This document shows, piece by piece, positions 43,788 through 52,091 of a DNA stretch of 64,000 bases. The notes beneath the pieces are model-generated. The model searched no databases. It was given only the letters and a program-made list of their open reading frames with translations, and had not been told where the DNA came from. Every line of letters begins with the position of its first letter. The stretch's first letter is position 1. Made by a program: the position numbers and the translations under genes. The stretch is from Rahnella aquatilis CIP 78.65 = ATCC 33071 (GTDB taxonomy: Bacteria > Pseudomonadota > Gammaproteobacteria > Enterobacterales > Enterobacteriaceae): positions 3,782,001 to 3,846,000 of the forward strand of contig NC_016818.1 of the NCBI RefSeq assembly GCF_000241955.1. Reading direction: 5' to 3'.

Positions 43788-44354
43788 GTGAAAAAAATAA
43801 AATTTTTCCTGTTCCCTGCGACTTTAATAACGGTTTTTTCAGCACATTCACTTGAACTTACACCGACTGAAAATTTGTCAGCTACCTTCACCTCAACCAT
43901 TGAAGCAGGTACTTGTACCGCCATCATTCAGAATGATGCCGGCGCGGCCACATCTCAAATTAATTTCGGTGATGTGTATAAATCTGAGCTCGCACAAAAA
44001 AGTAAAGTTCAAGCTTTTAAACTTGTTTTTAGCAGTTGCTCTGGCGTTAAATCAGCGGATATAACGGTTAGACCTACTGCAGGCGGATGTTCAGGCCCCA
44101 GTTCAAATGGCGACTCTTTTGCTAATAACGGCGGTACAGCGACAGCCACCGCTGTCGAATTATGGCGAGGTGCCACAGATTCAGGTAGTCAGTTAAGTTG
44201 CTTCGACAGGACAACGTCGCAAAACATCGCGCTCAGTTCTGGCGGCACCATGGCGATGAATGCCAGAATGGTTATCGCTAAAGACAGAATGATCACTGAT
44301 GTCTTAGCTGGAAGTTTTACTGCACCTATTACATTTGTTATTACCTATCAATAA
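43788..44354 (+). CDS. Minor fimbrial subunit
   Basis: 188 residues from GTG 43788, which has GGAGG 8 bases upstream and starts the signal peptide VKKIKFFLFPATLITVF. An upstream ATG (43773) would overlap that ribosome site. Cysteines at TCTAI and SSCSG plus a second pair (GGCSG, LSCFD) suggest two disulfides. The C-terminus FVITYQ fits the pilin zipper. Confidence 0.78.
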   Translation: MKKIKFFLFPATLITVFSAHSLELTPTENLSATFTSTIEAGTCTAIIQNDAGAATSQINFGDVYKSELAQKSKVQAFKLVFSSCSGVKSADITVRPTAGGCSGPSSNGDSFANNGGTATATAVELWRGATDSGSQLSCFDRTTSQNIALSSGGTMAMNARMVIAKDRMITDVLAGSFTAPITFVITYQ

Positions 44355-44383
44355 TCGGTTTATACACGGTCAACGGGTGGATT

Positions 44384-44986
44384 ATGTTTTACAATCTGTG
44401 GAAGAAAAATAGAACCTTATCGCTGATTTTGTTTTTCTTTACATCCTGCTTTCCTTTTGTGAGCCATGCAGAAGGTGATTTAAATATGAATATTCAGGCA
44501 AATATTCTTGAAACAACCTGCAAACTCACATTACGAAATGGGGGATCGGTCCATTTACCGACTGTTAGCGTGGCTTATTTTTCTGATCGCGGTTCTCCGC
44601 CTGCACCGATATTACCCACCGACCAACTGGGCGGTTACCCGTTTACTGTAAGCCTTAGCGAATGTACGAATGAAGTAGATAATATTCACTTCAGTTTTGC
44701 ACCTCAGTCGGGAAATTTTGCGCCTACATCTAAGCAGGTTTTTATCAGTGAAACGAGCGAAATGCCGGGTGGAGCAAATAATGTGGGCGTTGTGATATTT
44801 TCAAAAAAATACAATACCAATGTCTTAGAACCTGACGGAACTTCTGATGTCAATTTTCCGGTGGATGCTTCAACGTTCTCTTCGGGCATGACAGACTTTA
44901 ACTTTTACGTTCGTTATCAGAATACCGGAATGGTGACAGCAGGTAAGGTCACTTCGAAGGTTCTGGTGAGTGTCAATTATGAATAA
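44384..44986 (+). CDS. Minor fimbrial subunit
   Basis: A 200-residue pilin-like protein. Signal peptide to SHAE. Cysteine pair (TTCKL and SECTN). C-terminal LVSVNYE. It overlaps the adhesin gene start by 8 bases, which implies translational coupling. It probably sits near the fimbrial tip. Confidence 0.8.
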   Translation: MFYNLWKKNRTLSLILFFFTSCFPFVSHAEGDLNMNIQANILETTCKLTLRNGGSVHLPTVSVAYFSDRGSPPAPILPTDQLGGYPFTVSLSECTNEVDNIHFSFAPQSGNFAPTSKQVFISETSEMPGGANNVGVVIFSKKYNTNVLEPDGTSDVNFPVDASTFSSGMTDFNFYVRYQNTGMVTAGKVTSKVLVSVNYE

Positions 44987-46088
44987 TGTTATTTTAGCAA
45001 CACCTCTTAATATATCGAGATCACAGAACAGGAAGGGAACAGCCCTGAATATTCTGTTAGCATTGCTCATTATTTTTTGTTTCAAAAATGCACATGCAGC
45101 CAGGGAATGCTATTTTTCCAATGCGCCCTTCACAACCACATTAACTCTAAGCGGGCCTGAGATTGATTTGCATCCTCATGTAAGCAGTACAACAATGCTT
45201 ACGAATAACGACTTAAAAGCAACGTCAAGCTGGGGGATTCACTCTGATTGCAGGACCGGGAATGATGGCGAAAACTTATATGGGAAGACAGGTGGCATTG
45301 CTCAAGCAGGTTCTATTGATAAAAATACGGGGTACTCTGCAGTATTATACGCCACTAACATTCCCGGAATTCTCTATTCAGTTGAGTTAAGAAGGGAAAC
45401 CAATGCGTCTGTGGCTGCATATATTCCCATCAATACAGAGATGATCACTCTGTACAACATGCATGATGACGAAAGCATAGTTGAGGACAGAAATTGGGGG
45501 TTTTATATTGATCTTTACCAAACCTCTCAATTCGTTGGTATTCCAAAAGGTGTATCGGCTATTCACCCGTTAACCCAGAGTAATGTCGGGGCATTCAGAT
45601 TAGGTGGGGCTGATACAAATAACGGTGTGATTTCAGTCAATATAGGTGATTTTTCGTTTCCTGTTAAAGCACCCACCTGTACCTCACTCGTCAGCAGTGC
45701 TGGCAACATTCCATTAGGGGATTACACCGCGGCAAAGATCAGAGCAGGTTCTACAAGTGTTGTGAATTTTACCCTTAATGCATCTGGCTGCACCAATGTC
45801 AGTATGTTTAAAACCAGAATGACCACGGTCAATGTCGCGCCAGGGAACAGCGCATTATTGGGGAATTCTGCTACATCAAATGCTGCGACAGGTGTCGGGG
45901 TAAAGATTACAACCGCTGCTGGTGGTCAGTTAATACCTAACGATACCAATTCAATAAATTCTGTAAGTGATACCAATATCCCTGCATCTAAACAATTGCA
46001 ATTCAGCGCCCAGTTGGTAGCAGATTCAAAAACCATTTCGGTAGGGAGTTTTTCGGCTAAAGGCACTTTTGTTGTCAATTACGAATAA
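44979..46088 (+). CDS. Fimbrial tip adhesin
   Basis: A 369-residue two-domain protein, last gene of the operon. ATG 44979 is inside the end of the previous gene; the frame is open further upstream to a GTG at 44970. Residues 1 to about 45 form a signal peptide (ending AHAA). The N-terminal half lacks similarity I can name and should be the lectin domain. The C-terminal half is a pilin domain (APTCTSLVSS, ASGCTNVS) with zipper GTFVVNYE. The FimH-like domain order supports the tip role; the ligand is unknown. Confidence 0.8.
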   Translation: MNNVILATPLNISRSQNRKGTALNILLALLIIFCFKNAHAARECYFSNAPFTTTLTLSGPEIDLHPHVSSTTMLTNNDLKATSSWGIHSDCRTGNDGENLYGKTGGIAQAGSIDKNTGYSAVLYATNIPGILYSVELRRETNASVAAYIPINTEMITLYNMHDDESIVEDRNWGFYIDLYQTSQFVGIPKGVSAIHPLTQSNVGAFRLGGADTNNGVISVNIGDFSFPVKAPTCTSLVSSAGNIPLGDYTAAKIRAGSTSVVNFTLNASGCTNVSMFKTRMTTVNVAPGNSALLGNSATSNAATGVGVKITTAAGGQLIPNDTNSINSVSDTNIPASKQLQFSAQLVADSKTISVGSFSAKGTFVVNYE

Positions 46089-46094
46089 AAAAAT

Positions 46095-46117
46095 GGCGAA
46101 GGAATAAAACCTTCGCC
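46095..46117. terminator. Bidirectional terminator between the fimbrial operon and speA
   Basis: GGCGAAGG-AATAAAA-CCTTCGCC, with T-runs on both strands, so it can end both converging transcripts. Confidence 0.85.
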
Positions 46118-46156
46118 AAATATTTTTACTGATTCAGCCGGAACGAACCTGCTGAA

Positions 46157-48139
46157 TTACTCATCTTCTTCCAGATACGTATAACCGTATAAACCGGCTT
46201 CAAACTCTTCTACAAACTGTGCCTGCAGTTCTGCATCCAGATCGGTTTCTTTTACCTGATCGCGGAAACGGGAAAGCAATACGTTAGGATCCAGTTGCAC
46301 GTATTCCAGCATATCAGCAACAGTATCGCCTTCGTCGGACTGCTGCACTTCAATGCTGCCGTCAGGGAAGACAAATACATCTACCGCCGCAGTATCGCCG
46401 AACAGGTTGTGCATATTGCCGAGAATTTCCTGGTACGCGCCGACCATAAAGAAGCCCAGCACTGGCGGATTCTCAGGATCGTACGGTGGCATTGGCATGG
46501 TAGTGGCTACACCGTCACCGTCGATGTAGTGATCGATAGTGCCGTCGGAATCACAGGTGATATCCAGCAGCACCGCACGGCCTACCGGTGGTTTATCCAG
46601 GCCTTCGAGCGGCAGAACCGGGAACAGCTGATCGATACCCCATGCATCCGGCATTGACTGGAACAGAGAGAAGTTGACGTACAGTTTGTCCGCCATACGC
46701 TCCTGTAATTCGTCAATGATCGGACGGTGCGCGCGGTTGCTCGGATCCAGCTGATCCTGAATTTTGTTGCAGATATTCAGGTAGATGTCTTCCGCCCAGG
46801 CGCGCTGTGTCAGATCCAGGATCCCGTGCGCATACTGCGAGTGGACATCGTGCAAATCCATCTGGCTGTCGTGCAGCCATTCGCGCAGTGAGCGGCGGTT
46901 TTCCGGATCGTGCATTTCGTTCCAGGTATCCCACATGCTGCCCAGCGCACGCGGTGCATCATTTTCAGGGGCGACAGGCTCTTTGAATTCGTTGCGTTCA
47001 ACGCCAATCACGTTTGATACCAGCACAGTATGATGCGCGGTCACGGCGCGGCCAGATTCGGTGATCACCGTCGGGTGCGGCAGGCCGTGCTCGTTACAGG
47101 CATCACCGATCCCCCAAATCACGTTATTGGCGTATTCATTCAGACCATAGTTCACCGAGCAATCAGACTGTGAACGGGTCCCTTCGTAATCCACGCCCAA
47201 ACCGCCGCCGACGTCGAAGCACTGAATGTTGACGCCCAGCTTATGCAGCTCGACATAGAAACGCGCGGATTCACGCACACCAGTCGAAATGTCGCGAATA
47301 TTCGCCAGCTGAGAACCCAGGTGAAAGTGCAGCAGTTGCAGGCTTTCCAGACGCCCGGCTTCACGCAGCATTTCCACCAGTTGAAGAACCTGAGATGCCG
47401 CCAGGCCGAATTTGGATTTCTCGCCGCCGCTGGACTGCCATTTACCCGACCCCTGCGAAGATAAGCGCGCACGCACGCCCAGACGCGGGATCACGTTCAG
47501 ACGTTCGGCTTCTTCCAGCACCAGTTTAATCTCAGTCATCTTTTCGATAACCAGATAGACCTTGTGACCGAGTTTCTCACCGATCAGTGCCAGACGGATG
47601 TATTCACGGTCTTTATAACCGTTACAGACGATCACGGAACGGGTCATCCCGGCATGCGCCAGAACGGCCATCAGCTCAGCTTTTGAGCCAGCTTCCAGCC
47701 CCAGCGGTTCACCGGATTCCACCAGCGATTCAATCACGCGGCGATGCTGGTTGACTTTAATCGGGTATACCAGGAAGTAGTCACCCTCGTAGCCGAAAGA
47801 TTCACGCGCACGTTTAAACGCGGCGTTAATCGAACGCAGGCGGTGCTGCAAAATTTGGGGGAAACAGAACAATGCTGGCAGACGCTGACCGTCCTGCTCG
47901 CGCATGTCTTTGACCAGTTGTGCCAGATCGACACGGGCAGAAGGTACGTCGGGATCCGGGCAAACACTGATGTGGCCCAGTTCATTGACGTCATAATAAT
48001 TGTTACCCCAATAGGCAACGTTGTAAGTGCGCAGCATCTTGCTGGCATCACGATCGTTCACGGCAACCTCCTGCATGGAGCGCAAAGAAACAGTATCGCC
48101 CGAATGTGACGGACGGTGGGACTGGATGTCATCAGACAT
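46157..48139 (-). CDS. speA: Biosynthetic arginine decarboxylase
   Basis: A PLP enzyme of 660 residues that makes agmatine from arginine in the putrescine pathway. The PLP lysine is in [10 protein letters not shown], with the glycine loop [13 protein letters not shown] and active-site [10 protein letters not shown] near the C-terminus. Magnesium and PLP dependent. E. coli has speB (agmatinase) downstream; here the fimbrial operon occupies that place. A small yqgB-like frame overlaps its start. Confidence 0.97.
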   Translation of the reverse strand: MSDDIQSHRPSHSGDTVSLRSMQEVAVNDRDASKMLRTYNVAYWGNNYYDVNELGHISVCPDPDVPSARVDLAQLVKDMREQDGQRLPALFCFPQILQHRLRSINAAFKRARESFGYEGDYFLVYPIKVNQHRRVIESLVESGEPLGLEAGSKAELMAVLAHAGMTRSVIVCNGYKDREYIRLALIGEKLGHKVYLVIEKMTEIKLVLEEAERLNVIPRLGVRARLSSQGSGKWQSSGGEKSKFGLAASQVLQLVEMLREAGRLESLQLLHFHLGSQLANIRDISTGVRESARFYVELHKLGVNIQCFDVGGGLGVDYEGTRSQSDCSVNYGLNEYANNVIWGIGDACNEHGLPHPTVITESGRAVTAHHTVLVSNVIGVERNEFKEPVAPENDAPRALGSMWDTWNEMHDPENRRSLREWLHDSQMDLHDVHSQYAHGILDLTQRAWAEDIYLNICNKIQDQLDPSNRAHRPIIDELQERMADKLYVNFSLFQSMPDAWGIDQLFPVLPLEGLDKPPVGRAVLLDITCDSDGTIDHYIDGDGVATTMPMPPYDPENPPVLGFFMVGAYQEILGNMHNLFGDTAAVDVFVFPDGSIEVQQSDEGDTVADMLEYVQLDPNVLLSRFRDQVKETDLDAELQAQFVEEFEAGLYGYTYLEEDE

Positions 48140-48275
48140 AGGTAAATCCTCTTTCTATACTGACAACATGGCCAGCCACTATCGCAGTAACAACAGGTGA
48201 GAACAACCCGCAAGGCTGGCTTTCAGACAGGATAAAACCCTGCGTGCCACAGCTATGGGGCTGTTTTCCACTCAT
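48132..48275 (-). CDS. yqgB: YqgB-like small protein
   Basis: A 47-residue frame that starts with ATG at 48275 and overlaps the speA start by 8 bases. Its middle, [15 protein letters not shown], resembles the PCAYGLLSQFQAAIVV stretch of E. coli YqgB, a small protein encoded in the same position upstream of speA. No clear ribosome site is seen. Weak similarity and position are the only support. Confidence 0.45.
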   Translation of the reverse strand: MSGKQPHSCGTQGFILSESQPCGLFSPVVTAIVAGHVVSIERGFTYV

Positions 48276-48468
48276 ATCATTGTAAAACACGTTTTTAGAC
48301 TCCGTGTAACGAGTCGGGAGAAATCAGGGGTGAATGCCCCAGGAGATTACAGGCTACATCAGTTATATGTCGGGAGTGCGATGTTCACGCAGACCAGAGG
48401 TTACTGAGTAGCGTACCGGTGTCGGCGACTGACCTGTCTATAGCCAGGCTGTCTGTAACATCGCAGAG

Positions 48469-48582
48469 ATGACAGACGCTTTTCTAAATGAGGGTCTGAG
48501 AGAAGTGCTGCAGTGCGCAATGAAGGCTGCAGGGGATGCAGTTGAAATGTTACAAGCGGTAAAAAGTGGGTCATTAAACTAA
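48469..48582 (+). CDS. Small ORF of 37 residues, unknown
   Basis: ATG 48469 to TAA 48582. The sequence begins MTDAFLNEGLREVL and continues as an alanine-rich amphipathic helix (AMKAAGDAVEMLQAVKSG). Composition is protein-like and clearly different from the neighbouring noise. The start has only a weak AGAG upstream, and an imperfect hairpin (48449-48476) overlaps it. I do not recognise a family. It is divergent from speA and on the strand of metK. Confidence 0.4.
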   Translation: MTDAFLNEGLREVLQCAMKAAGDAVEMLQAVKSGSLN

Positions 48583-49019
48583 CCACCTCCACACGTGCCA
48601 CGCATCACCCGCGGGCATTCTAGCTGAAAACGCAGTAATTACTGGAATACGCTGCTTCTGCAGAGCCTGCAGAAATGTGCATAGCGCGCGCCGTTTATAC
48701 CGGCAACCCGCTGTAATTGCAAAATGAAAATGCAGTGTAAATAGTTTCAGACCGTGAATATCACTGCAAACCCGCACAATAACACTCACTCTGTCACAAA
48801 AATGACTGGCATTCAGAACGCCTGCTATCCTAAAATAGCCGTCCAGATGTTAATCCGTCCACACGCATGGGTGGTTTAACGCGCAAACTGCTTCAAGGCT
48901 TTGCCTAATGGGGACATGCAGGACGCATTGCGACAATGGCGAGCTTCGCTCCTCATCTGCCAGTCTCCCCAGTGCTATGCAGTGATATCTAACCCGTCGT
49001 ATGTAAGGTAAAGAACATA
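48583..49019. other. Leader region of metK
   Basis: A 437-base non-coding stretch between the small ORF and metK. It holds a perfect 8-bp hairpin (TTCTGCAG-AGC-CTGCAGAA, 48656-48674) and MetJ-box-like octamers at 48837-48868. The metK start has TAAGGTAAAG upstream. Confidence 0.5.
48837..48868. promoter_or_regulatory. MetJ box array upstream of metK
   Basis: Four consecutive octamers AGCCGTCC, AGATGTTA, ATCCGTCC, ACACGCAT match AGACGTCT at 5-6 of 8 positions each. MetJ with S-adenosylmethionine represses metK in E. coli. Confidence 0.5.
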
Positions 49020-50171
49020 ATGGCTAAACACCTCTTCACGTCCGAATCCGTTTCGGAAGGACATCCAGATAAAATCGCTGACCAGATTTCTGATGCGGTA
49101 CTTGACGCGATTTTAGAGCAAGACCCAAAAGCACGTGTTGCATGTGAAACTTATGTCAAAACCGGCATGGTCCTGGTTGGCGGTGAAATCACCACCAGCG
49201 CATGGGTCGACGTTGAAGAAATCACGCGTCAGACTGTTCGCGAAATTGGCTACATCCATTCTGACATGGGTTTCGATGCCAACTCCTGTGCAGTGCTGAG
49301 CGCTATCGGCAAGCAATCACCGGATATCAACCAGGGCGTTGACCGTACTGACCCGCTGGAACAAGGTGCGGGCGATCAGGGCCTGATGTTTGGTTATGCG
49401 ACCAACGAAACCAGCGTACTGATGCCAGCACCTATTACTTATGCACACCGTCTGGTGCAGCGTCAGGCTGAAGTGCGTAAATCAGGCACCCTGCCATGGC
49501 TGCGTCCTGATGCAAAAAGCCAGGTCACTTTCCAGTATGACGAAGGCAAAATCGTCGGTATTGATGCAGTCGTGCTGTCTACTCAGCACGCAGAAGACAT
49601 CGCGCTGAAAGATTTGCAGGAAGCAGTGATGGAAGAAATCATCAAACCTGTGCTGCCCGCAGAATGGCTGAACGCCGGTACCAAGTACCACATCAACCCG
49701 ACGGGCCGTTTCGTTATCGGCGGCCCGATGGGTGACTGCGGCCTGACTGGTCGTAAAATTATCGTGGATACCTACGGCGGCATGGCCCGTCACGGTGGCG
49801 GTGCGTTCTCAGGTAAAGATCCGTCGAAAGTTGACCGTTCTGCGGCCTACGCTGCACGTTATGTGGCAAAAAACATCGTAGCAGCGGGTCTGGCCGATCG
49901 TTGTGAAATTCAGGTGTCTTACGCGATTGGCGTGGCAGAACCGACGTCCATCATGGTGGAAACCTTCGGTACCGGTAAAGTATCCAACGAACAGCTGACC
50001 CTGCTGGTGCGTGAGTTCTTCGACCTGCGTCCATACGGTCTGATTCAGATGATGGATCTGTTGCACCCTATCTATAAGGAAACCGCAGCCTACGGTCACT
50101 TTGGTCGTGAACACTTCCCTTGGGAAAAAACCGACAAAGCCGCTCAGTTGCGCGAGGCAGCAGGCTTATAA
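49020..50171 (+). CDS. metK: S-adenosylmethionine synthase
   Basis: Makes S-adenosylmethionine from methionine and ATP, 383 residues. Motifs [21 protein letters not shown] and the P-loop-like [16 protein letters not shown] are present. ATG 49020. Followed by an intrinsic terminator and then by the class 5 fimbrial operon. Confidence 0.98.
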   Translation: MAKHLFTSESVSEGHPDKIADQISDAVLDAILEQDPKARVACETYVKTGMVLVGGEITTSAWVDVEEITRQTVREIGYIHSDMGFDANSCAVLSAIGKQSPDINQGVDRTDPLEQGAGDQGLMFGYATNETSVLMPAPITYAHRLVQRQAEVRKSGTLPWLRPDAKSQVTFQYDEGKIVGIDAVVLSTQHAEDIALKDLQEAVMEEIIKPVLPAEWLNAGTKYHINPTGRFVIGGPMGDCGLTGRKIIVDTYGGMARHGGGAFSGKDPSKVDRSAAYAARYVAKNIVAAGLADRCEIQVSYAIGVAEPTSIMVETFGTGKVSNEQLTLLVREFFDLRPYGLIQMMDLLHPIYKETAAYGHFGREHFPWEKTDKAAQLREAAGL

Positions 50172-50198
50172 CTCCTTCGCACGTCCTGTCGTCTCTCA

Positions 50199-50224
50199 AA
50201 CCCCGTCCTTTGGCGGGGTTTTTT
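50199..50224 (+). terminator. Intrinsic terminator of metK
   Basis: AACCCCG and CGGGGTT stem followed by six T. Confidence 0.9.
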
Positions 50225-50667
50225 ACTGCCTGTATCTCCTTTCCTCCCTGCTCTTTCCTCTTTTTATAAGAACCTCCCTCATTCACTTAAAGAATATAAA
50301 AAACACATCATTGATTTTTAAGATATTTTATATCCATTCATTTAATTTCATTATTCTTAATTACTCATTCATTAAATACACACAACCAGAAAACCCACTG
50401 CTTTTATTTAACAATGCCGAATATAAAAAAACTGATAATGATAAAAAATCCTTTGCTATCATAATAATAAAAAAACCACCAAATGTTACTTAATTGTTTT
50501 GTTTTATATTAGCCAAACAAATAACACAAATAGCTCATTTCCATGCCATTGACCTGAACATTCATTGAATCTATTATTCACCCCATCGAAAGCATCCAAA
50601 CAAATAAATACTCAAATGGAATTAACGAAATCTCTTTAAGGATAGTGACCCATTAAATATTGAGAAA
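50225..50667. other. AT-rich leader of the class 5 fimbrial operon
   Basis: 443 bases, very AT-rich, no gene. It should hold the fimbrial promoter; no specific site is recognised. No invertible element or recombinase is seen. Confidence 0.5.
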
Positions 50668-51417
50668 ATGACAATGCCATTAACTAACTTGAAATCATGG
50701 ACAATGATTTTAGCAGCCGCCCCATTAATTTTATCAGCATCATCATTTGCAGGAATAAGCGTCTACCCTATTTCTGTCCCGATGCAAAAAAGCGGCGGCG
50801 CACAAATTAGCGTGACAACAAACTCTGCCACCACGGAATATGTGAAGACCACAGTAAAGAAGATTAACAACCCTGGCACCGCGCAGGAAAATGAAACCAC
50901 AATAAGCCAGTCATCGGGAAATGGTATTGTCGTTACCCCGGAGAAATTCGGACTGGCACCCGGCACCACCCGTATTATACGCCTGATTAATATTCAGCAA
51001 CCGCAAACCGAAGAGGCGTACCGCGTTTATTTTGAAGGTGTTCCGGGGGTGAATAATAGTAACGACAAAAACGAACAAAAAAGTCCGGCTAAACTCGGCA
51101 TCAGCATGATTTGGGGCGTACTGGTTAACGTACCGCCTGCCACGCCAAGGCTGGACTTCACGCTGGACCCGGCGAGCCGCGTGGTCAGCAATACCGGTAA
51201 TATTCATCTGAAGATTGAGAGTATTGGTTTATGTCCTCAGCAACTCACTGATGAGGGCTGTAAATGGAGCAAACCGGTTAAAAACAGCATTTACCCTAAT
51301 CAGCACGCCACATTAGATCCTGCCCTATTTAAAGGAAATAATTATCGCGTGGTGAAAGTAAAATATTCCAACTGGGCCGAAAAAACCGTTGGTGTAAAAG
51401 AATTCGGTGCAAAATAG
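50668..51417 (+). CDS. Class 5 fimbrial chaperone (CfaA-like)
   Basis: A 249-residue periplasmic chaperone of the alternate chaperone-usher pathway. Signal peptide to SFAG. Contains the class 5 motif region with VTPEKFGLAPGTTRIIRLIN, resembling CfaA/CooB. ATG 50668 or the in-frame ATG 50674 may be the start; ribosome site is weak. First gene of the operon. Confidence 0.85.
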   Translation: MTMPLTNLKSWTMILAAAPLILSASSFAGISVYPISVPMQKSGGAQISVTTNSATTEYVKTTVKKINNPGTAQENETTISQSSGNGIVVTPEKFGLAPGTTRIIRLINIQQPQTEEAYRVYFEGVPGVNNSNDKNEQKSPAKLGISMIWGVLVNVPPATPRLDFTLDPASRVVSNTGNIHLKIESIGLCPQQLTDEGCKWSKPVKNSIYPNQHATLDPALFKGNNYRVVKVKYSNWAEKTVGVKEFGAK

Positions 51418-51501
51418 ATCTCACTATTTTATACAGAAAATAAAACCCTCTTGTTATAAAACCCGCATATCAATATGCATCTTATTAATTAGGAATTAAA
51501 A

Positions 51502-52005
51502 ATGAAATCAATTATCAAACCATTACTCGTAACTGCAATCATGGGCTTCGCTATCAATGCTTCTGCAGTGCAGAAAGATATTACTGTAACTGCAAACGTG
51601 GATGCCACGCTGGATATGACCACTGACACGGGTGATGTATTACCGTCCACCATGGAAATGCGATATATGCCAGGCGTGGGTCTGGAACCTGTTACTCAAT
51701 CCACGAAAATCTACTCAAACGATGCGACAAAAGACGTGAACATCAACCTGGCCGGTACTCCGCAATTAATGGATACCGTTGGCGTCAACCCGAATATCCC
51801 ACTGAGCGTGAAATACGGTGACCTGACCCTGACTCAGGCTCAGCAAACCATGAGTGCAACCACGCTGTTCCCGAACGGTGACACCACTAACGGTTCCATC
51901 ATTCAGCCTCTGATGGTCAGCCAGGCTACTCAGGCACCGGTGGCTTCCGGTAACTACAGCGGTGTAGTCAGCGTTGTGCTGACTCAGGCAACTACAACGC
52001 CATAA
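51502..52005 (+). CDS. Class 5 major fimbrial subunit (CFA/I, CblA-like)
   Basis: A 167-residue pilin. After a signal peptide (to NASA) the mature protein begins VQKDITVTANVDATLDM, very close to the CFA/I pilin start VEKNITVTASVDP. ATKDVNINLAGTPQL and the C-terminal SGNYSGVVSVVLTQA are family stretches. No cysteines, as in class 5 pilins. Followed by a terminator-like hairpin. Confidence 0.93.
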   Translation: MKSIIKPLLVTAIMGFAINASAVQKDITVTANVDATLDMTTDTGDVLPSTMEMRYMPGVGLEPVTQSTKIYSNDATKDVNINLAGTPQLMDTVGVNPNIPLSVKYGDLTLTQAQQTMSATTLFPNGDTTNGSIIQPLMVSQATQAPVASGNYSGVVSVVLTQATTTP

Positions 52006-52032
52006 GCGTTCACCTCACCAGAGTCACTCCTC

Positions 52033-52061
52033 ATCGGCCTGTTAATCGGGCCGATTCTTTT
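52033..52061 (+). terminator. Terminator-like hairpin between pilin and usher genes
   Basis: ATCGGCC and GGCCGAT pair over a 9-base loop; TTCTTTTCC follows. Partial termination fits the need for much more pilin than usher. Confidence 0.7.
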
Positions 52062-52091
52062 CCACTGCTCAGATTTTTGAATAAAGGAAAA

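Noticed and set aside
48449..48487. Imperfect hairpin with GCTTTTCT, possible terminator of a small RNA
   Set aside because: The stem has bulges, the T-tract is poor, and no promoter for such an RNA was found. It overlaps the small ORF start.
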